A stretch of DNA of 64,000 nucleotides from Oscillospiraceae bacterium (lineage in GTDB: Bacteria; Bacillota; Clostridia; Oscillospirales; Acutalibacteraceae): NCBI GenBank assembly GCA_029098185.1, contig JAQXNV010000048.1:1-64000 (forward strand), given 5' to 3'. Positions 17,092 to 25,898 of the stretch are shown piece after piece. The translations under genes and the position numbers were made by a program. Under the pieces are notes generated by a model. It did not search any database, had not been told where the DNA came from, and saw nothing but the letters and a program-made list of their open reading frames with translations. Position 1 is the stretch's first letter; every line of letters starts with the position of its first letter.

Positions 17092-18348
17092 TTATTCGAT
17101 CTCCTCTTTCACTGCAAAAACTTCCGGGAACACTTTCATGGCGGAACAAAGGGCGTTTTCAGCGCTTTCGCCCAGGCCGCACAGGGAAGCCTGCTGCATG
17201 ATCATGATGACCTTGTTCATCGTTTTGATGTCCTCGGCGGTGTGGGTGCCGGAGGCGACCTTTTCCAGCAGATACTTCATCTGCTTGTTGCCGCCGCGGC
17301 ATGGCGTACATTGGCCGCAGCTCTCGTGAGAGAAGAAGGCCTGTGTCGTGCGGAGGAAATCCATGACGCTGGTCCGGGTGTCCACCACTAAGATGGCGCC
17401 GGAACCGACAGTCAGGCCGGCCTGTGCCAGATCCTCATAGGTATAGGGGGTGTCCAGCTTATCGGGGCCACAGACCTTGCCGGATGCGCCGCCCAGTTGG
17501 ATCAGCCGGATGTCCTGGTTGCCAGAAACGCCGCCGGCCAGCTCATAGATGATCTCCCGCAGCGTGATGCCAAAGGGGATCTCGAAAGCGCCGGGCTGCT
17601 TTACGTTGCCGCCGACGCTGATCATCTTGGTGCCGGGAGATTTCTCTGTGCCGTAGGTCAGGTACACTTTTTCATCGTCCAGCAGGATAGACGGCACCAG
17701 GCAGAGGCTTTCCACGTTCTGGACGCAGGTGGGCAGATTGAACAGGCCGCACTGCTTGATGAACGGCGGCTTTTTTCTGGGACGGCCGCTCTTGCCTTCG
17801 ATGGATTCCACCAGGGCCGTACCTTCGCCGCAGACATAAGCGCCGGCGCCGGACTGGAGGTGGATCTGGTAATCAAATCCCTCCACGCCCAGGATGTTCT
17901 TGCCGAGATACCCTTTTTCCTCGGCCTGGGCAATGGCGTTCAGGAGCAGGGGACGCAGGTGGGAATATTCCTCCCGCATATAGAGGTAGCCATTTTGCGC
18001 GCCGATGCTGTAGCCGGCGATGATCATGGCTTCGATGAGGCGGAAGGGATCGTTTTCGATCAGGGCTCTGTCCTTGAAGGTACAGGGCTCGCCTTCGTCA
18101 GCGTTGCAGACGACCACTTTTTCCTTCTGGTCGATCTCCCGGGCCTGGTGCCATTTGCGGCCCATATCGTAGGCGGCGCCGCCACGGCCCTTTACGCCAC
18201 ATTCAGCGATGCGGTCAGCGATCTCAAAGCCGGTCATGGTAACGGCGCGTCTGAGCGCGTCAAATCCGCCGATGCTTTCGTAGGAGTCGATGGAGTGAAT
18301 GTCGTATTTACCAAAGTTTTTCGTCATAAAAGAAACAGTTTTGCTCAT
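17092..18348 (-). CDS. hydB: Hydrogenase NADH-binding flavoprotein subunit (NuoF-like)
   Basis: 418 aa NuoF/HndC family. FMN-binding GVKGRGGAAYDMGRKW, NADH-binding VVCNADEGEPCTFKDRALIEND, SGAGAYVCGEGTALVES, and the [4Fe-4S] ligands in ESCGQCTPCRGG plus SLCGLGESAENAL near the C terminus. Compared with the approximately 600-residue HydB of bifurcating hydrogenases it lacks the N-terminal thioredoxin-like [2Fe-2S] domain and the C-terminal ferredoxin domain. The usual GEPG of the NADH loop reads GEPC. It lies between hydC and hydA and transfers electrons between NADH and HydA. Confidence 0.93.
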   Translation of the reverse strand: MSKTVSFMTKNFGKYDIHSIDSYESIGGFDALRRAVTMTGFEIADRIAECGVKGRGGAAYDMGRKWHQAREIDQKEKVVVCNADEGEPCTFKDRALIENDPFRLIEAMIIAGYSIGAQNGYLYMREEYSHLRPLLLNAIAQAEEKGYLGKNILGVEGFDYQIHLQSGAGAYVCGEGTALVESIEGKSGRPRKKPPFIKQCGLFNLPTCVQNVESLCLVPSILLDDEKVYLTYGTEKSPGTKMISVGGNVKQPGAFEIPFGITLREIIYELAGGVSGNQDIRLIQLGGASGKVCGPDKLDTPYTYEDLAQAGLTVGSGAILVVDTRTSVMDFLRTTQAFFSHESCGQCTPCRGGNKQMKYLLEKVASGTHTAEDIKTMNKVIMIMQQASLCGLGESAENALCSAMKVFPEVFAVKEEIE

Positions 18349-18363
18349 CTTCTTCGCACCTCC

Positions 18364-18861
18364 TTACCGCAAGCTGTTAATGATTTCGGCCAATTTGTCT
18401 TTGGAAGTGATCTTGCCGTAGACCACGCCGTTGACACGGATGGCTGGGGCAACGTCGCAGGCGCCAAAGCAGGGAACTTCCTCGATGATGTACTTGCCGT
18501 CGGCAGTGGGCTCGTTGAGGCCGACGCCCAGCAGGGACTGGAGATGTTCCATGAGGCCGTCGCTGTCGTTGACCTTGCACACGATGCTGGAGCAGACCTG
18601 GATGGGAAACTGTGCTCGGGGCGCGTCGTGAAGGGAGGAAAAGAAGGTGATGACATCATACACCTGGGTGATTTTGACTTGGAGCTGTTCGGCCACATAA
18701 TGGGCGGTTGCCTCAGAAATATATTTTCCCTCGGCAGTGTCCTGGACGTCCAGCAGGATCTCCAGCATTTTGGAGGTCAGACCACCGTAAGAAGCGATGA
18801 TCTTGTCGATACATTCTTTGCGTTCCGGTGACAAGGGCTGTGGTTGGTTGGAAAAAGCCAT
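18364..18861 (-). CDS. hydC: Hydrogenase [2Fe-2S] subunit (NuoE-like)
   Basis: 165 aa thioredoxin-like [2Fe-2S] protein of the NuoE/HndA family. Ligands C90, C95, C131 and C135 are visible in VCSSIVCKVN and PCFGACDVAPAIRVNG. It is the first gene of the hydCBA unit, with 15 bp to hydB, and completes a three-subunit NAD-dependent [FeFe] hydrogenase. No complex I membrane subunits are nearby, so a respiratory NuoEF assignment is rejected. Confidence 0.93.
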   Translation of the reverse strand: MAFSNQPQPLSPERKECIDKIIASYGGLTSKMLEILLDVQDTAEGKYISEATAHYVAEQLQVKITQVYDVITFFSSLHDAPRAQFPIQVCSSIVCKVNDSDGLMEHLQSLLGVGLNEPTADGKYIIEEVPCFGACDVAPAIRVNGVVYGKITSKDKLAEIINSLR

Positions 18862-18950
18862 TGCGGTACCTACTTTCTTTTTGATCTTGACTAGGGAAAA
18901 CGGCAGTATGCCTGCTCTTTTTCGCCCTAACTGAATATAAGCGTATCACA

Positions 18951-18969
18951 CGGGAACCTTTATCGTCAA
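18951..18969 (-). promoter_or_regulatory. hydCBA promoter (-35 and part of spacer)
   Basis: Minus-strand TTGACG (18964-18969), then about 18 bp to TACGCT just downstream. An interrupted palindrome TGTGA-N5-TCACA (18997-19011) stands 27 bp upstream of the -35. Confidence 0.5.
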
Positions 18970-19030
18970 TTGGTTTTGATGGCTTCGGGCGAGAAATGTG
19001 ATTTTGTCACAGTTCTTTTTGGAACAGGAA

Positions 19031-19080
19031 GAAAAAAAGAGAAACACTCCTGTTTTTTGCAGGGGATGCTTCTCTTTTTT
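19031..19080 (-). terminator. Terminator of the 131-residue protein gene
   Basis: Minus-strand hairpin AGAGAAGCATCCCCTG / CAGGAGTGTTTCTCT with a T-run of seven. Confidence 0.8.
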
Positions 19081-19093
19081 GGGAAAATGCAGA

Positions 19094-19489
19094 TTATTTT
19101 TTCTGGGCCTTAAGCGTTTCCAGCTTATGGGCCTTGATCTCCTCATAGAACATATCGAACAGGAACAGCTTGACGTCGGCAAGGATGGTGGATTGTTCCT
19201 CCTTGTTAAGGGTCAAAAAGATGTTCATGCGGCTATGGCCTTCCCAGTTGGCCGGGTCGATCTTGTGGACCGCATGGGGGATGAGCTGGGAGATCTGGCT
19301 GGCCGATTCCAGGTGCTCGTAAAGCTGGGCGATGGTCACGTCGTCATCGTAAGCGGCGTTGAGCAAGTCGGTCACAGCGAAGATGAGGTTCTTTTCGTGA
19401 GGGCTCAGGTCGTGCCAGGTGATGCCCATCTGTAATTCAATGCGTGGATTGTTGACGATTTTCTTCTCCATTTGAGAAACAAAGTTCAT
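19094..19489 (-). CDS. Conserved-looking hypothetical protein
   Basis: 131 aa, soluble and predicted mainly helical, acidic in the middle (VTDLLNAAYDDDVTIAQLYEHLE) and basic at the end (EEIKAHKLETLKAQKK). No Cys cluster, no membrane segment, no recognised motif. It is a genuine gene: strong promoter, GAGGAG 11 nt before the ATG and a terminator of its own. It sits just upstream of the hydrogenase operon on the same strand, but the terminator separates the two. Function unknown. Confidence 0.75.
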   Translation of the reverse strand: MNFVSQMEKKIVNNPRIELQMGITWHDLSPHEKNLIFAVTDLLNAAYDDDVTIAQLYEHLESASQISQLIPHAVHKIDPANWEGHSRMNIFLTLNKEEQSTILADVKLFLFDMFYEEIKAHKLETLKAQKK

Positions 19490-19546
19490 ACGTTCTGTAA
19501 CTCCTCTCGTATCATGTGTCTCACATCAAAATAGACAATCCTTTTT

Positions 19547-19575
19547 ATTATAAAGGCAATGTCTGGAAATTGCAA
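19547..19575 (-). promoter_or_regulatory. Promoter of the 131-residue protein gene
   Basis: Minus-strand TTGCAA, 17 bp, TATAAT. Confidence 0.75.
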
Positions 19576-19714
19576 CGCATTTTTTACCGATTTTTGAAAA
19601 AGACAGCCTACCCGATAAAACTTTGCCATTTTTCTTTCTCAACGGGAAAAACTGTGGTATCATAACAAAAAAGCGGCCTGCGCTGGGGCAGTGCCGGATC
19701 AGGGAGGAATCACA

Positions 19715-20827
19715 ATGGAAAAAGCGAAGGTCTATTTTACGGATATGCGGACAAAGCCTATGGGGAAGAATCTTTTGCAAAAGTTGGAAGCGCTCATTCG
19801 GGCAGCCGGCATCGAGAAGATCCATTTTGAGAATCAGTACACGGCCATCAAGATGCACTTTGGGGAGCCGGGCAATCTGGCGTATCTGCGGCCAAACTAT
19901 GCCAAGGTCGTCGTGGATGTGGTGAAATCGCTGGGCGGGAAGCCGTTTTTGACCGACTGCAATACGCTGTACGTCGGTGGGCGGAAAAATGCCCTGGATC
20001 ACCTGGATTCCGCCTATCTCAATGGGTTTTCTCCGTTTTCCACCGGGTGCCATGTCATCATTGCCGACGGGCTCAAGGGTACCGATGAATGTCTCGTGCC
20101 GGTAGAGGGCGGCGAGTATGTAAAGGAAGCGAAGATCGGCCGGGCCATTATGGACGCCGACGTATTCATTTCCCTCAATCACTTTAAGGGCCATGAGATG
20201 GCCGGTTTTGGCGGTGCCCTGAAGAACATCGGCATGGGGTGCGGTTCCCGCCGGGGCAAGATGGAAATGCACAGCGAGGGCAAACCGGTAGTCGAAGAAG
20301 AATTGTGTATCGGCTGTGGCCGGTGCAGCCGGATCTGCGCCCAGGAAGCCGCCATTGTCACAAATGGGAAGTCCCACATTGCTCTGGAGAAATGCGCCGG
20401 CTGCGGCAGATGCGTCGGCGTTTGTCCCACAGATGCCATCCAGCCCCAGTATGATACGTCCAATGCGGTGATGAACAAGAAGGTGGCCGAGTACACAAAG
20501 GCGGTGTTATCCGGCCGTCCCCATTTTCATATCAGCCTGGTGGTAGATGTGTCGCCCTTCTGCGACTGCCACGGAGAAAACGATACCGCAATCGTGCCGG
20601 ATGTGGGAATGTTTGCTTCCTTTGACCCGGTGGCTCTGGATGTTGCCTGTGCCGACGCAGTGAACCGTCAGCCCGCCATGGAAAACAGTCTGCTCGGCGA
20701 CTGCGATCATTGCTGCCATGACCATTTCACCGCCATTGGCCCAACGACAGATTGGCGCAGTGCCGTAGAACACGCCGAGAAGCTGGGGATCGGGACGCAG
20801 GACTATGAATTGATCTCCATTGACTAA
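19715..20827 (+). CDS. DUF362 protein with two [4Fe-4S] ferredoxin motifs
   Basis: 370 aa. The N- and C-terminal parts form the DUF362 domain (ITMEKAKVYFTDM start, FKGHEMAGFGGALKNIGMGC near residue 165). Between them lie two complete ferredoxin motifs, CIGCGRCSRIC and CAGCGRCVGVC, each with the distal Cys. Such proteins are common in anaerobes and are thought to be electron-transfer or maturation factors; the reaction is not known. The ATG after GGGAGGAATCACA is chosen over an upstream in-frame codon because of spacing. Monocistronic, with its own terminator. Confidence 0.88.
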   Translation: MEKAKVYFTDMRTKPMGKNLLQKLEALIRAAGIEKIHFENQYTAIKMHFGEPGNLAYLRPNYAKVVVDVVKSLGGKPFLTDCNTLYVGGRKNALDHLDSAYLNGFSPFSTGCHVIIADGLKGTDECLVPVEGGEYVKEAKIGRAIMDADVFISLNHFKGHEMAGFGGALKNIGMGCGSRRGKMEMHSEGKPVVEEELCIGCGRCSRICAQEAAIVTNGKSHIALEKCAGCGRCVGVCPTDAIQPQYDTSNAVMNKKVAEYTKAVLSGRPHFHISLVVDVSPFCDCHGENDTAIVPDVGMFASFDPVALDVACADAVNRQPAMENSLLGDCDHCCHDHFTAIGPTTDWRSAVEHAEKLGIGTQDYELISID

Positions 20828-20851
20828 AATAGCAAAAGGATTTCTTTTTAC

Positions 20852-20900
20852 AAAAAAAGACCAGCCATCCGGGTACGCGCTGCCCGATGACTGGCCTTTT
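20852..20900. terminator. Bidirectional terminator
   Basis: AAAGACCAGCCATCCGGG / CCCGATGACTGGCCTTTT stem with mismatches; serves the DUF362 gene and the convergent BofC-like gene. Confidence 0.8.
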
Positions 20901-20916
20901 GCGGATCTTGGTCCAT

Positions 20917-21372
20917 TCAGCTTTGATAATCCTCCAGGACCCGCCGGAGCTGATCCTTGCCGGTGACGGAGATGCCGGTTTCCAGAGCAGTGCGGTCGCC
21001 TGCCGGCAGAGATTGAATTTCCACGTCCAGGGTCTGGATAGGGGAATCGGATGTGCCTTGAAACACACAGATTTTTCCATTCTGGATTTTAACCACATAA
21101 GCATCCTTTTTTGACATCTCGGAACTATTGCTGTCGGAATGGCTTTCCGAAGGCGATACAGGGGGAAGAATTTCCGGGTTTTCTTGACTTACGGCTGAAT
21201 TTGCGGTAGAATAAATTTGATTACCATGTGATTGGGCATCGGGGACTGCCGCGGCGCCTTGATTCTCCTGTGGGGTTTTGACATAGACCAGACAGACGAT
21301 CGCCACCGCCACGGCGGCGATGGCTGCCGCAGCAAGGATCGCAACTAAAATCTTATGACTTTTTATCGTCAT
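20917..21372 (-). CDS. BofC C-terminal-domain-like membrane-anchored protein
   Basis: 151 aa. One N-terminal transmembrane anchor (ILVAILAAAAIAAVAVAIVC), a Ser/Pro/Asn-rich linker of about 60 residues, then a compact domain DAYVVKIQNGKICVFQG...LDVEIQSLPAGDR...LRRVLEDY that resembles the BofC C-terminal domain, a sporulation checkpoint module. The match is by eye. The ATG overlaps an excellent GGAGGTGAT site, leaving only about 2 nt spacing; an upstream start within the same frame or a rare ATA cannot be excluded. It is divergent from the penicillin-binding protein gene. Confidence 0.65.
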   Translation of the reverse strand: MTIKSHKILVAILAAAAIAAVAVAIVCLVYVKTPQENQGAAAVPDAQSHGNQIYSTANSAVSQENPEILPPVSPSESHSDSNSSEMSKKDAYVVKIQNGKICVFQGTSDSPIQTLDVEIQSLPAGDRTALETGISVTGKDQLRRVLEDYQS

Positions 21373-21415
21373 CACCTCCGTTTCTTTATGCACAGTATTC
21401 GCTGTTTTTTCCACG

Positions 21416-21445
21416 ATTATGCACAAAAGACACGTTCTTTGGCAA
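21416..21445 (-). promoter_or_regulatory. Candidate promoter of the BofC-like gene
   Basis: Minus-strand TTGCCA, 18 bp, CATAAT. Confidence 0.4.
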
Positions 21446-21569
21446 AAACAGCACGGTGGCAAACGGAGCGTGCAGAGCACATTGTAAAACGGATGGAGGA
21501 CGGTCACATTCTCATCCAGTCCACCGGCAGAGACCTGGTGAGACACTGAACTAATTTGAGGTGAAACAT

Positions 21570-23960
21570 TTGAGCAATCAAGAAAACAAGGATCGCAAGC
21601 AAACACAACTGTCGCCGCTGCGCAAGAGCAGCGCGTCCGGCACTGCGGGAGCGTTTGGTAAAATGTTTGGCAGAACGTTCCTCACGATTTTGGTGATCGT
21701 TCTGGCGGCATTGGGTGCGCTGGGCTTGGGCTTAACGCTGTATCTCAATTCTTACATGAATGAGGAATTGGACATCGACCTTCACAACTTAAAGCTGAAC
21801 TATACCAGCTTTATTTACACCACCGACAAAAACGGTAAGGTAACGAAATCCGAAACGCTGTACGGCGGCGACAACAACCGGATCTGGGTAGATTTTGACA
21901 ACATTCCCCAGACCATGAAGGACGCCATGGTGGCCATTGAGGATAAACGGTTCTACGAGCACGACGGCGTGGACTGGACCCGGACGCTGGGAGCAGTGTC
22001 GGCGCTGTCGTCCTCCAGCGGCAGCTTTGGCGGCTCCCCCATCACCCAGCAGCTCATCAAGAACCTGACCGGTGACAATCAGGTTTCCATCAACCGGAAA
22101 GTAAAAGAGATCTTCCGCGCCCTGAACCTGGAGAAAAAGTACTCCAAGGACGAGATCCTGGAAGCCTACCTCAACGTCGTCGACTACGGCGCCGGCACCA
22201 AGGGCGTCCAGGCGGCGGCCAACCTGTATTTCAATAAGAACATTGCCGACTGTGATATTGCGGAATGCGCGGCCATTGCGGGGATCACCCAGAACCCCTA
22301 CGCCTATAATCCTTTAGCCTTCCCGGAAAAGAACAAGGAACGGCAGCAGACGGTGATCCAGGCCATGTACGACCAGAAAAAGATCACACAGGACGAGTAT
22401 AACCAGGCCATGGAGAAATCGGAGAACATGAAGTTCTACGGTAAGATCAACGGTAAGGATGTAGGTGAAGCGTCTGTTTTTAACTGGTATACAGAAGCGC
22501 TCATCAACGATGTCATTGAGGATCTGCAGGGGTTGTACCAGATCAGTGAGGAAGAAGCTTCCCGCATGATCTATTACGGCGGACTAAAGATCTATTCCGC
22601 TGAAGATGTGGCGCTGCAAAAGCAGGCAGAGAAGATCTTTGACAAGAGCGATATTTTTAAAGCAGACCCCGACCTGGAGGCCGGCTTCTATATGATGGAC
22701 TATAACGGCCGTGTGCTAACAGTCATCGGCAGCAGCCATGAAAAGACGGGCAACCGCTGGATGAGCAATGCCACCGATGCCCTGCGGCAGGTCGGTTCTA
22801 CCATGAAGCCGATCTCCGTCTATACCCCGGCTATGGAAAACGGCTTCATCGGCTACAACACTACGCTGTCCGATGACCCGATCCCCGCTTACTTCCCCGA
22901 CGGCACCGCCGGTCCGAACAACTGGTACGCCGGCAGCCGTGGCAATATGCCGGTGACAAAGGCCATCGAGATTTCTGCCAACCGGCCGGCGGCCAACCTG
23001 TGCAACACCATCACGCCCCAGCTCTGCTACAAGTTTATGACAGAAAAGCTCCACTTTAAGAACCTGACTGAAGAGGACAGCTCCAGCATCTCCAGTATGG
23101 CCCTGGGCGGCCTCACCAACGGTCTCACCGTCAAGGAAATGGTGGCCGGCTTCCAGATCTTTGGCAACAGCGGTAAGTACAGCAAGCCCTATACCTACTA
23201 TTATGTAGAGGACAGCGAGGGCAACGTCATTCTGGACAACCGAAACAATAAGAGCGAGCAGGCTGTTTCCGCCGGTGTGGCAGAGGTCATGAATAAGATC
23301 CTGCAAATGCCGATCACCGGCAGTGAAGGTACCGGTACAGACGCAGCCATCGACGGCTGGACTGTATTTGGTAAGACCGGTACCACCGACAGCAACAAGG
23401 ATAGCTGGTTCATGGGTGGTACACCGTATGCTATTGCAGGCATTTGGACCGGTTACGCAGAGCCAAGTGAGATCTACTCCCAGACCTCGCTCAATGCGGC
23501 AAAGTCGCTGTGGCGCCAGATCATGACAGCGTATCTGGAAGGCAAGGAGCAGAAGGACTTCAACTTTGATGATATTACCGAGGCGACGCTGTGTACCAGC
23601 ACCGGCAAGATCGCCAGCAGTTATTGCAGCGGTGAGACCGGCTGGGTTGGCAAGGATCGTCTGGAAAACTACTGCGACGGCAATCATACCCTGACTCGTG
23701 GCGGCGGTGATTACGACGACGAGGGCGACTACGACGACGATACCGATAACGAGGAGCCAACGGAATCGGAGACCGGTGAAGGCACCGATGACCCAGAGAA
23801 CCCGGATACACCGGAATCTCCCGATACACCGGACACACCGGATACGCCCACAGACCCGGATACCCCGGATACGCCAGCGACACCTGACGACCCGGATAAT
23901 CCGGTCAGCCCGCCGATCACGCCCATTGAGCCAAATGCGGCCGGCAGCCAAGCGGCATAA
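21570..23960 (+). CDS. Class A penicillin-binding protein (PBP1a-type)
   Basis: 796 aa bifunctional peptidoglycan synthase. One transmembrane helix (about 36-60), GT51 glycosyltransferase with EDKRFYEHDGVDW (E124) and QQLIKNL, then the transpeptidase with S410-TM-K413, the SAN motif in ISANRPA and K602-TGTT. The last 70 residues are an extracytoplasmic acidic Pro/Thr/Asp tail built from DTP-like repeats. TTG 21570 is chosen because GAGGTGA precedes it by 6 nt; the GTG three codons upstream lies within that site. Monocistronic, with a terminator after the stop. Confidence 0.95.
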   Translation: MSNQENKDRKQTQLSPLRKSSASGTAGAFGKMFGRTFLTILVIVLAALGALGLGLTLYLNSYMNEELDIDLHNLKLNYTSFIYTTDKNGKVTKSETLYGGDNNRIWVDFDNIPQTMKDAMVAIEDKRFYEHDGVDWTRTLGAVSALSSSSGSFGGSPITQQLIKNLTGDNQVSINRKVKEIFRALNLEKKYSKDEILEAYLNVVDYGAGTKGVQAAANLYFNKNIADCDIAECAAIAGITQNPYAYNPLAFPEKNKERQQTVIQAMYDQKKITQDEYNQAMEKSENMKFYGKINGKDVGEASVFNWYTEALINDVIEDLQGLYQISEEEASRMIYYGGLKIYSAEDVALQKQAEKIFDKSDIFKADPDLEAGFYMMDYNGRVLTVIGSSHEKTGNRWMSNATDALRQVGSTMKPISVYTPAMENGFIGYNTTLSDDPIPAYFPDGTAGPNNWYAGSRGNMPVTKAIEISANRPAANLCNTITPQLCYKFMTEKLHFKNLTEEDSSSISSMALGGLTNGLTVKEMVAGFQIFGNSGKYSKPYTYYYVEDSEGNVILDNRNNKSEQAVSAGVAEVMNKILQMPITGSEGTGTDAAIDGWTVFGKTGTTDSNKDSWFMGGTPYAIAGIWTGYAEPSEIYSQTSLNAAKSLWRQIMTAYLEGKEQKDFNFDDITEATLCTSTGKIASSYCSGETGWVGKDRLENYCDGNHTLTRGGGDYDDEGDYDDDTDNEEPTESETGEGTDDPENPDTPESPDTPDTPDTPTDPDTPDTPATPDDPDNPVSPPITPIEPNAAGSQAA
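23800..23905 (+). repeat. Low-complexity repeat encoding the DTP-rich tail
   Basis: Imperfect short direct repeats of GATACACCGG-like units in frame with the penicillin-binding protein, giving PDTPDTP-type repeats. Likely variable in length between strains. Confidence 0.7.
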
Positions 23961-23972
23961 AGATTTTGTGCT

Positions 23973-24016
23973 AAAAGCAGATAAGGGATCAGAACAGATT
24001 CGCTATCTGCTTTTTT
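23973..24016 (+). terminator. Terminator of the penicillin-binding protein gene
   Basis: AAAAGCAGATA / TATCTGCTTTT stem, 20-nt loop, T-run. Confidence 0.85.
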
Positions 24017-24071
24017 GTTGTTGAGCGGTTTTGTGCAAAATACCGATTGCAAAAAGAAATCGAAAAAACCG

Positions 24072-24100
24072 TTGCTATTGGGGGAAAAACGTGATAAACT
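24072..24100 (+). promoter_or_regulatory. Promoter of the ACT-hom-thrB-lysC cluster
   Basis: TTGCTA, 17 bp, TAAACT, 40 bp before the first ATG. Confidence 0.65.
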
Positions 24101-24140
24101 GTATCTTGTGACAATACAACAGTACATGGGGGATGGACAA

Positions 24141-24581
24141 ATGAGCCGATCCAATTTCCTTTTGGTCGAGAGCAGCGCTCTGCCGCCGGTCTTTTCCAAG
24201 GTTATCGAAGCAAAAGAATATCTGCGCAATGCCCAGGCGGGCAGCACAGCGGAAGCTGCGCGTATGGCTGGGATCTCCCGCAGTGTCTTTTATAAGTACA
24301 AGGATTCGGTTTATCCCTATGTTGAGCGTTCCCCGGAAAGTATCATTACTGTTCAGGTTGTGTTGTACGACCGGCCCGGCGTGCTGATGGCGGTCATCTC
24401 GCAGTTTTACAGCGCCGGCGCCAATATCCTGACGATCAACCAGAACATCCCGGTAAAAGGTAAGGCGGTCGTTTCCATTTCCGCCCGGGTCGACGGTATG
24501 GAAGAGCCTGTAGACGCGCTGATGGATCAGCTTCGTCATGTAGACGGCGTTAAGACCATCGAGAATATTGCCGGGGAATGA
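24141..24581 (+). CDS. ACT domain protein (PheB / UPF0735 type)
   Basis: 146 aa. An N-terminal helix-turn-helix-like segment (AKEYLRNAQAGSTAEAARMAGISRSVFYKYKDSVYPY) is followed by an ACT domain (ITVQVVLYDRPGVLMAVISQFYSAGANILTINQ). This pairing matches UPF0735/PheB proteins, commonly linked to hom and thrB in Bacillota and presumed to sense an amino acid. The ATG after GGGGGATGGACAA is chosen since the promoter lies inside the longer frame. It leads the aspartate-family cluster, 35 bp before hom. Confidence 0.9.
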   Translation: MSRSNFLLVESSALPPVFSKVIEAKEYLRNAQAGSTAEAARMAGISRSVFYKYKDSVYPYVERSPESIITVQVVLYDRPGVLMAVISQFYSAGANILTINQNIPVKGKAVVSISARVDGMEEPVDALMDQLRHVDGVKTIENIAGE

Positions 24582-24616
24582 TTCCGGAAATTTTAGTTTT
24601 TAAGAGGTGTAAATCA

Positions 24617-25849
24617 ATGAACGTAGCAATTATGGGTCATGGTGTTGTTGGTTCCGGCGTTGCGGAGATCCTGTATACGAATCCGGAAACCATCGCGAAA
24701 CGGACAAGAGAGGAGATCGTGGTCAAGCGGATCCTGGACCTGCGGGACTTCCCGGACAGCCCTTATGCTGACCGCTTTACAAAGGATTTCAACGACATCC
24801 TCACCGATGATTCCATCCGTGTTGTGGTGGAGGTCATGGGCGGCATCCACCCGGCTTACGATTTCGTCAAGCAGTGTTTGGAAGCCAACAAGAGCGTCGT
24901 GACCTCCAACAAAGAGCTGGTGGCGACAAAGGGCGCCGAGCTGCTGGCCATTGCAGCAGAGCACAACGTCAACTTTATGTTCGAAGCTAGTGTCGGCGGC
25001 GGTATCCCGGTCATCCGGCCGATCCACCAGTGCATGGCGGCCAACAATATCCTCAGCGTTGCCGGCATCCTCAACGGTACGACCAACTTTATCCTCACCA
25101 AAATGATCGAGGACAACATGGGCTTTGCAGATGCCCTGGCCCTAGCGCAGAAGCTGGGCTATGCCGAGCGGAATCCTTCTGCCGATGTAGACGGCCACGA
25201 CGCCTGCCGGAAGATCTGTATCCTGGCGGCCCTGGCCTTTGGCAAGCACGTTTATCCGGAGCAGGTACATACCGAAGGCATCACCAGCCTGACGCTGGAA
25301 GATGTTTCCTACGCCCATGACTGGGGCGGCGTCATCAAGCTCATCGGCCAGACGAAGATGCTGGACGACGGCCGTATCTCCATCATTGTCTGCCCAATGC
25401 TGCTGAAGAATTCCTGCCAGCTTTCCACCATCGACGATGTGTTCAATGGCATCATGGTCAAGGGCAGCTTCACCGATGACGTGATGTTCTACGGCAAGGG
25501 CGCCGGCAAGCTGCCGACAGCCAGCGCCGTTGTAGCCGACGTCATGGATTGCGTCAAGCACATCGACACCCGGAAGTATCTCTTCTGGGAGGACAACCAT
25601 GATCCGTCCTATGTGGCTGATTATCTGGAGCAGTCTGTCTGCCTGTATGTCCGCACAGAGAAGGGCTGTAAGGATTGCGTAGAGAAGGTGTTTGGCCCGG
25701 TGGAGGTCCTGACAAGAGACGGCGCGCCGGAAACTGAGTTTGCGTTCATCACACCGAGAATGGTAGAAAAGGATGCCCGCGCAAAGCTCCAGACATTGGA
25801 AGAGCAGGGCGTAGAAGTCAAGACAACGGTTCGTGTTGGCGAAATTTAA
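24617..25849 (+). CDS. hom: Homoserine dehydrogenase
   Basis: 410 aa. It reduces aspartate semialdehyde to homoserine. NAD(P) motif MGHGVVGSGVAEIL at the N terminus, conserved TSNKELVATKGAELLAIA, catalytic region SVGGGIPVIRPIHQCMAANNILSVAGILNGTTNFILTKM (seen as adjacent segments) and a short ACT-like C terminus (from about residue 335). The ATG with AAGAGGTG upstream is taken rather than an in-frame codon 39 nt earlier that overlaps the preceding gene. Pathway partners thrB and lysC follow. Confidence 0.95.
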   Translation: MNVAIMGHGVVGSGVAEILYTNPETIAKRTREEIVVKRILDLRDFPDSPYADRFTKDFNDILTDDSIRVVVEVMGGIHPAYDFVKQCLEANKSVVTSNKELVATKGAELLAIAAEHNVNFMFEASVGGGIPVIRPIHQCMAANNILSVAGILNGTTNFILTKMIEDNMGFADALALAQKLGYAERNPSADVDGHDACRKICILAALAFGKHVYPEQVHTEGITSLTLEDVSYAHDWGGVIKLIGQTKMLDDGRISIIVCPMLLKNSCQLSTIDDVFNGIMVKGSFTDDVMFYGKGAGKLPTASAVVADVMDCVKHIDTRKYLFWEDNHDPSYVADYLEQSVCLYVRTEKGCKDCVEKVFGPVEVLTRDGAPETEFAFITPRMVEKDARAKLQTLEEQGVEVKTTVRVGEI

Positions 25850-25898
25850 TGGCATGGCATAAACTATGAATATCGAAGAAGTAAGGCTGGTTTAGAAT

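Noticed and set aside
17092..18861. Complex I NuoEF
   Set aside because: No membrane-arm subunits and direct linkage to the [FeFe] hydrogenase gene.
23800..23905. Tandem-repeat element independent of the gene
   Set aside because: The repeats stay in frame and are explained by the DTP-rich tail of the penicillin-binding protein.
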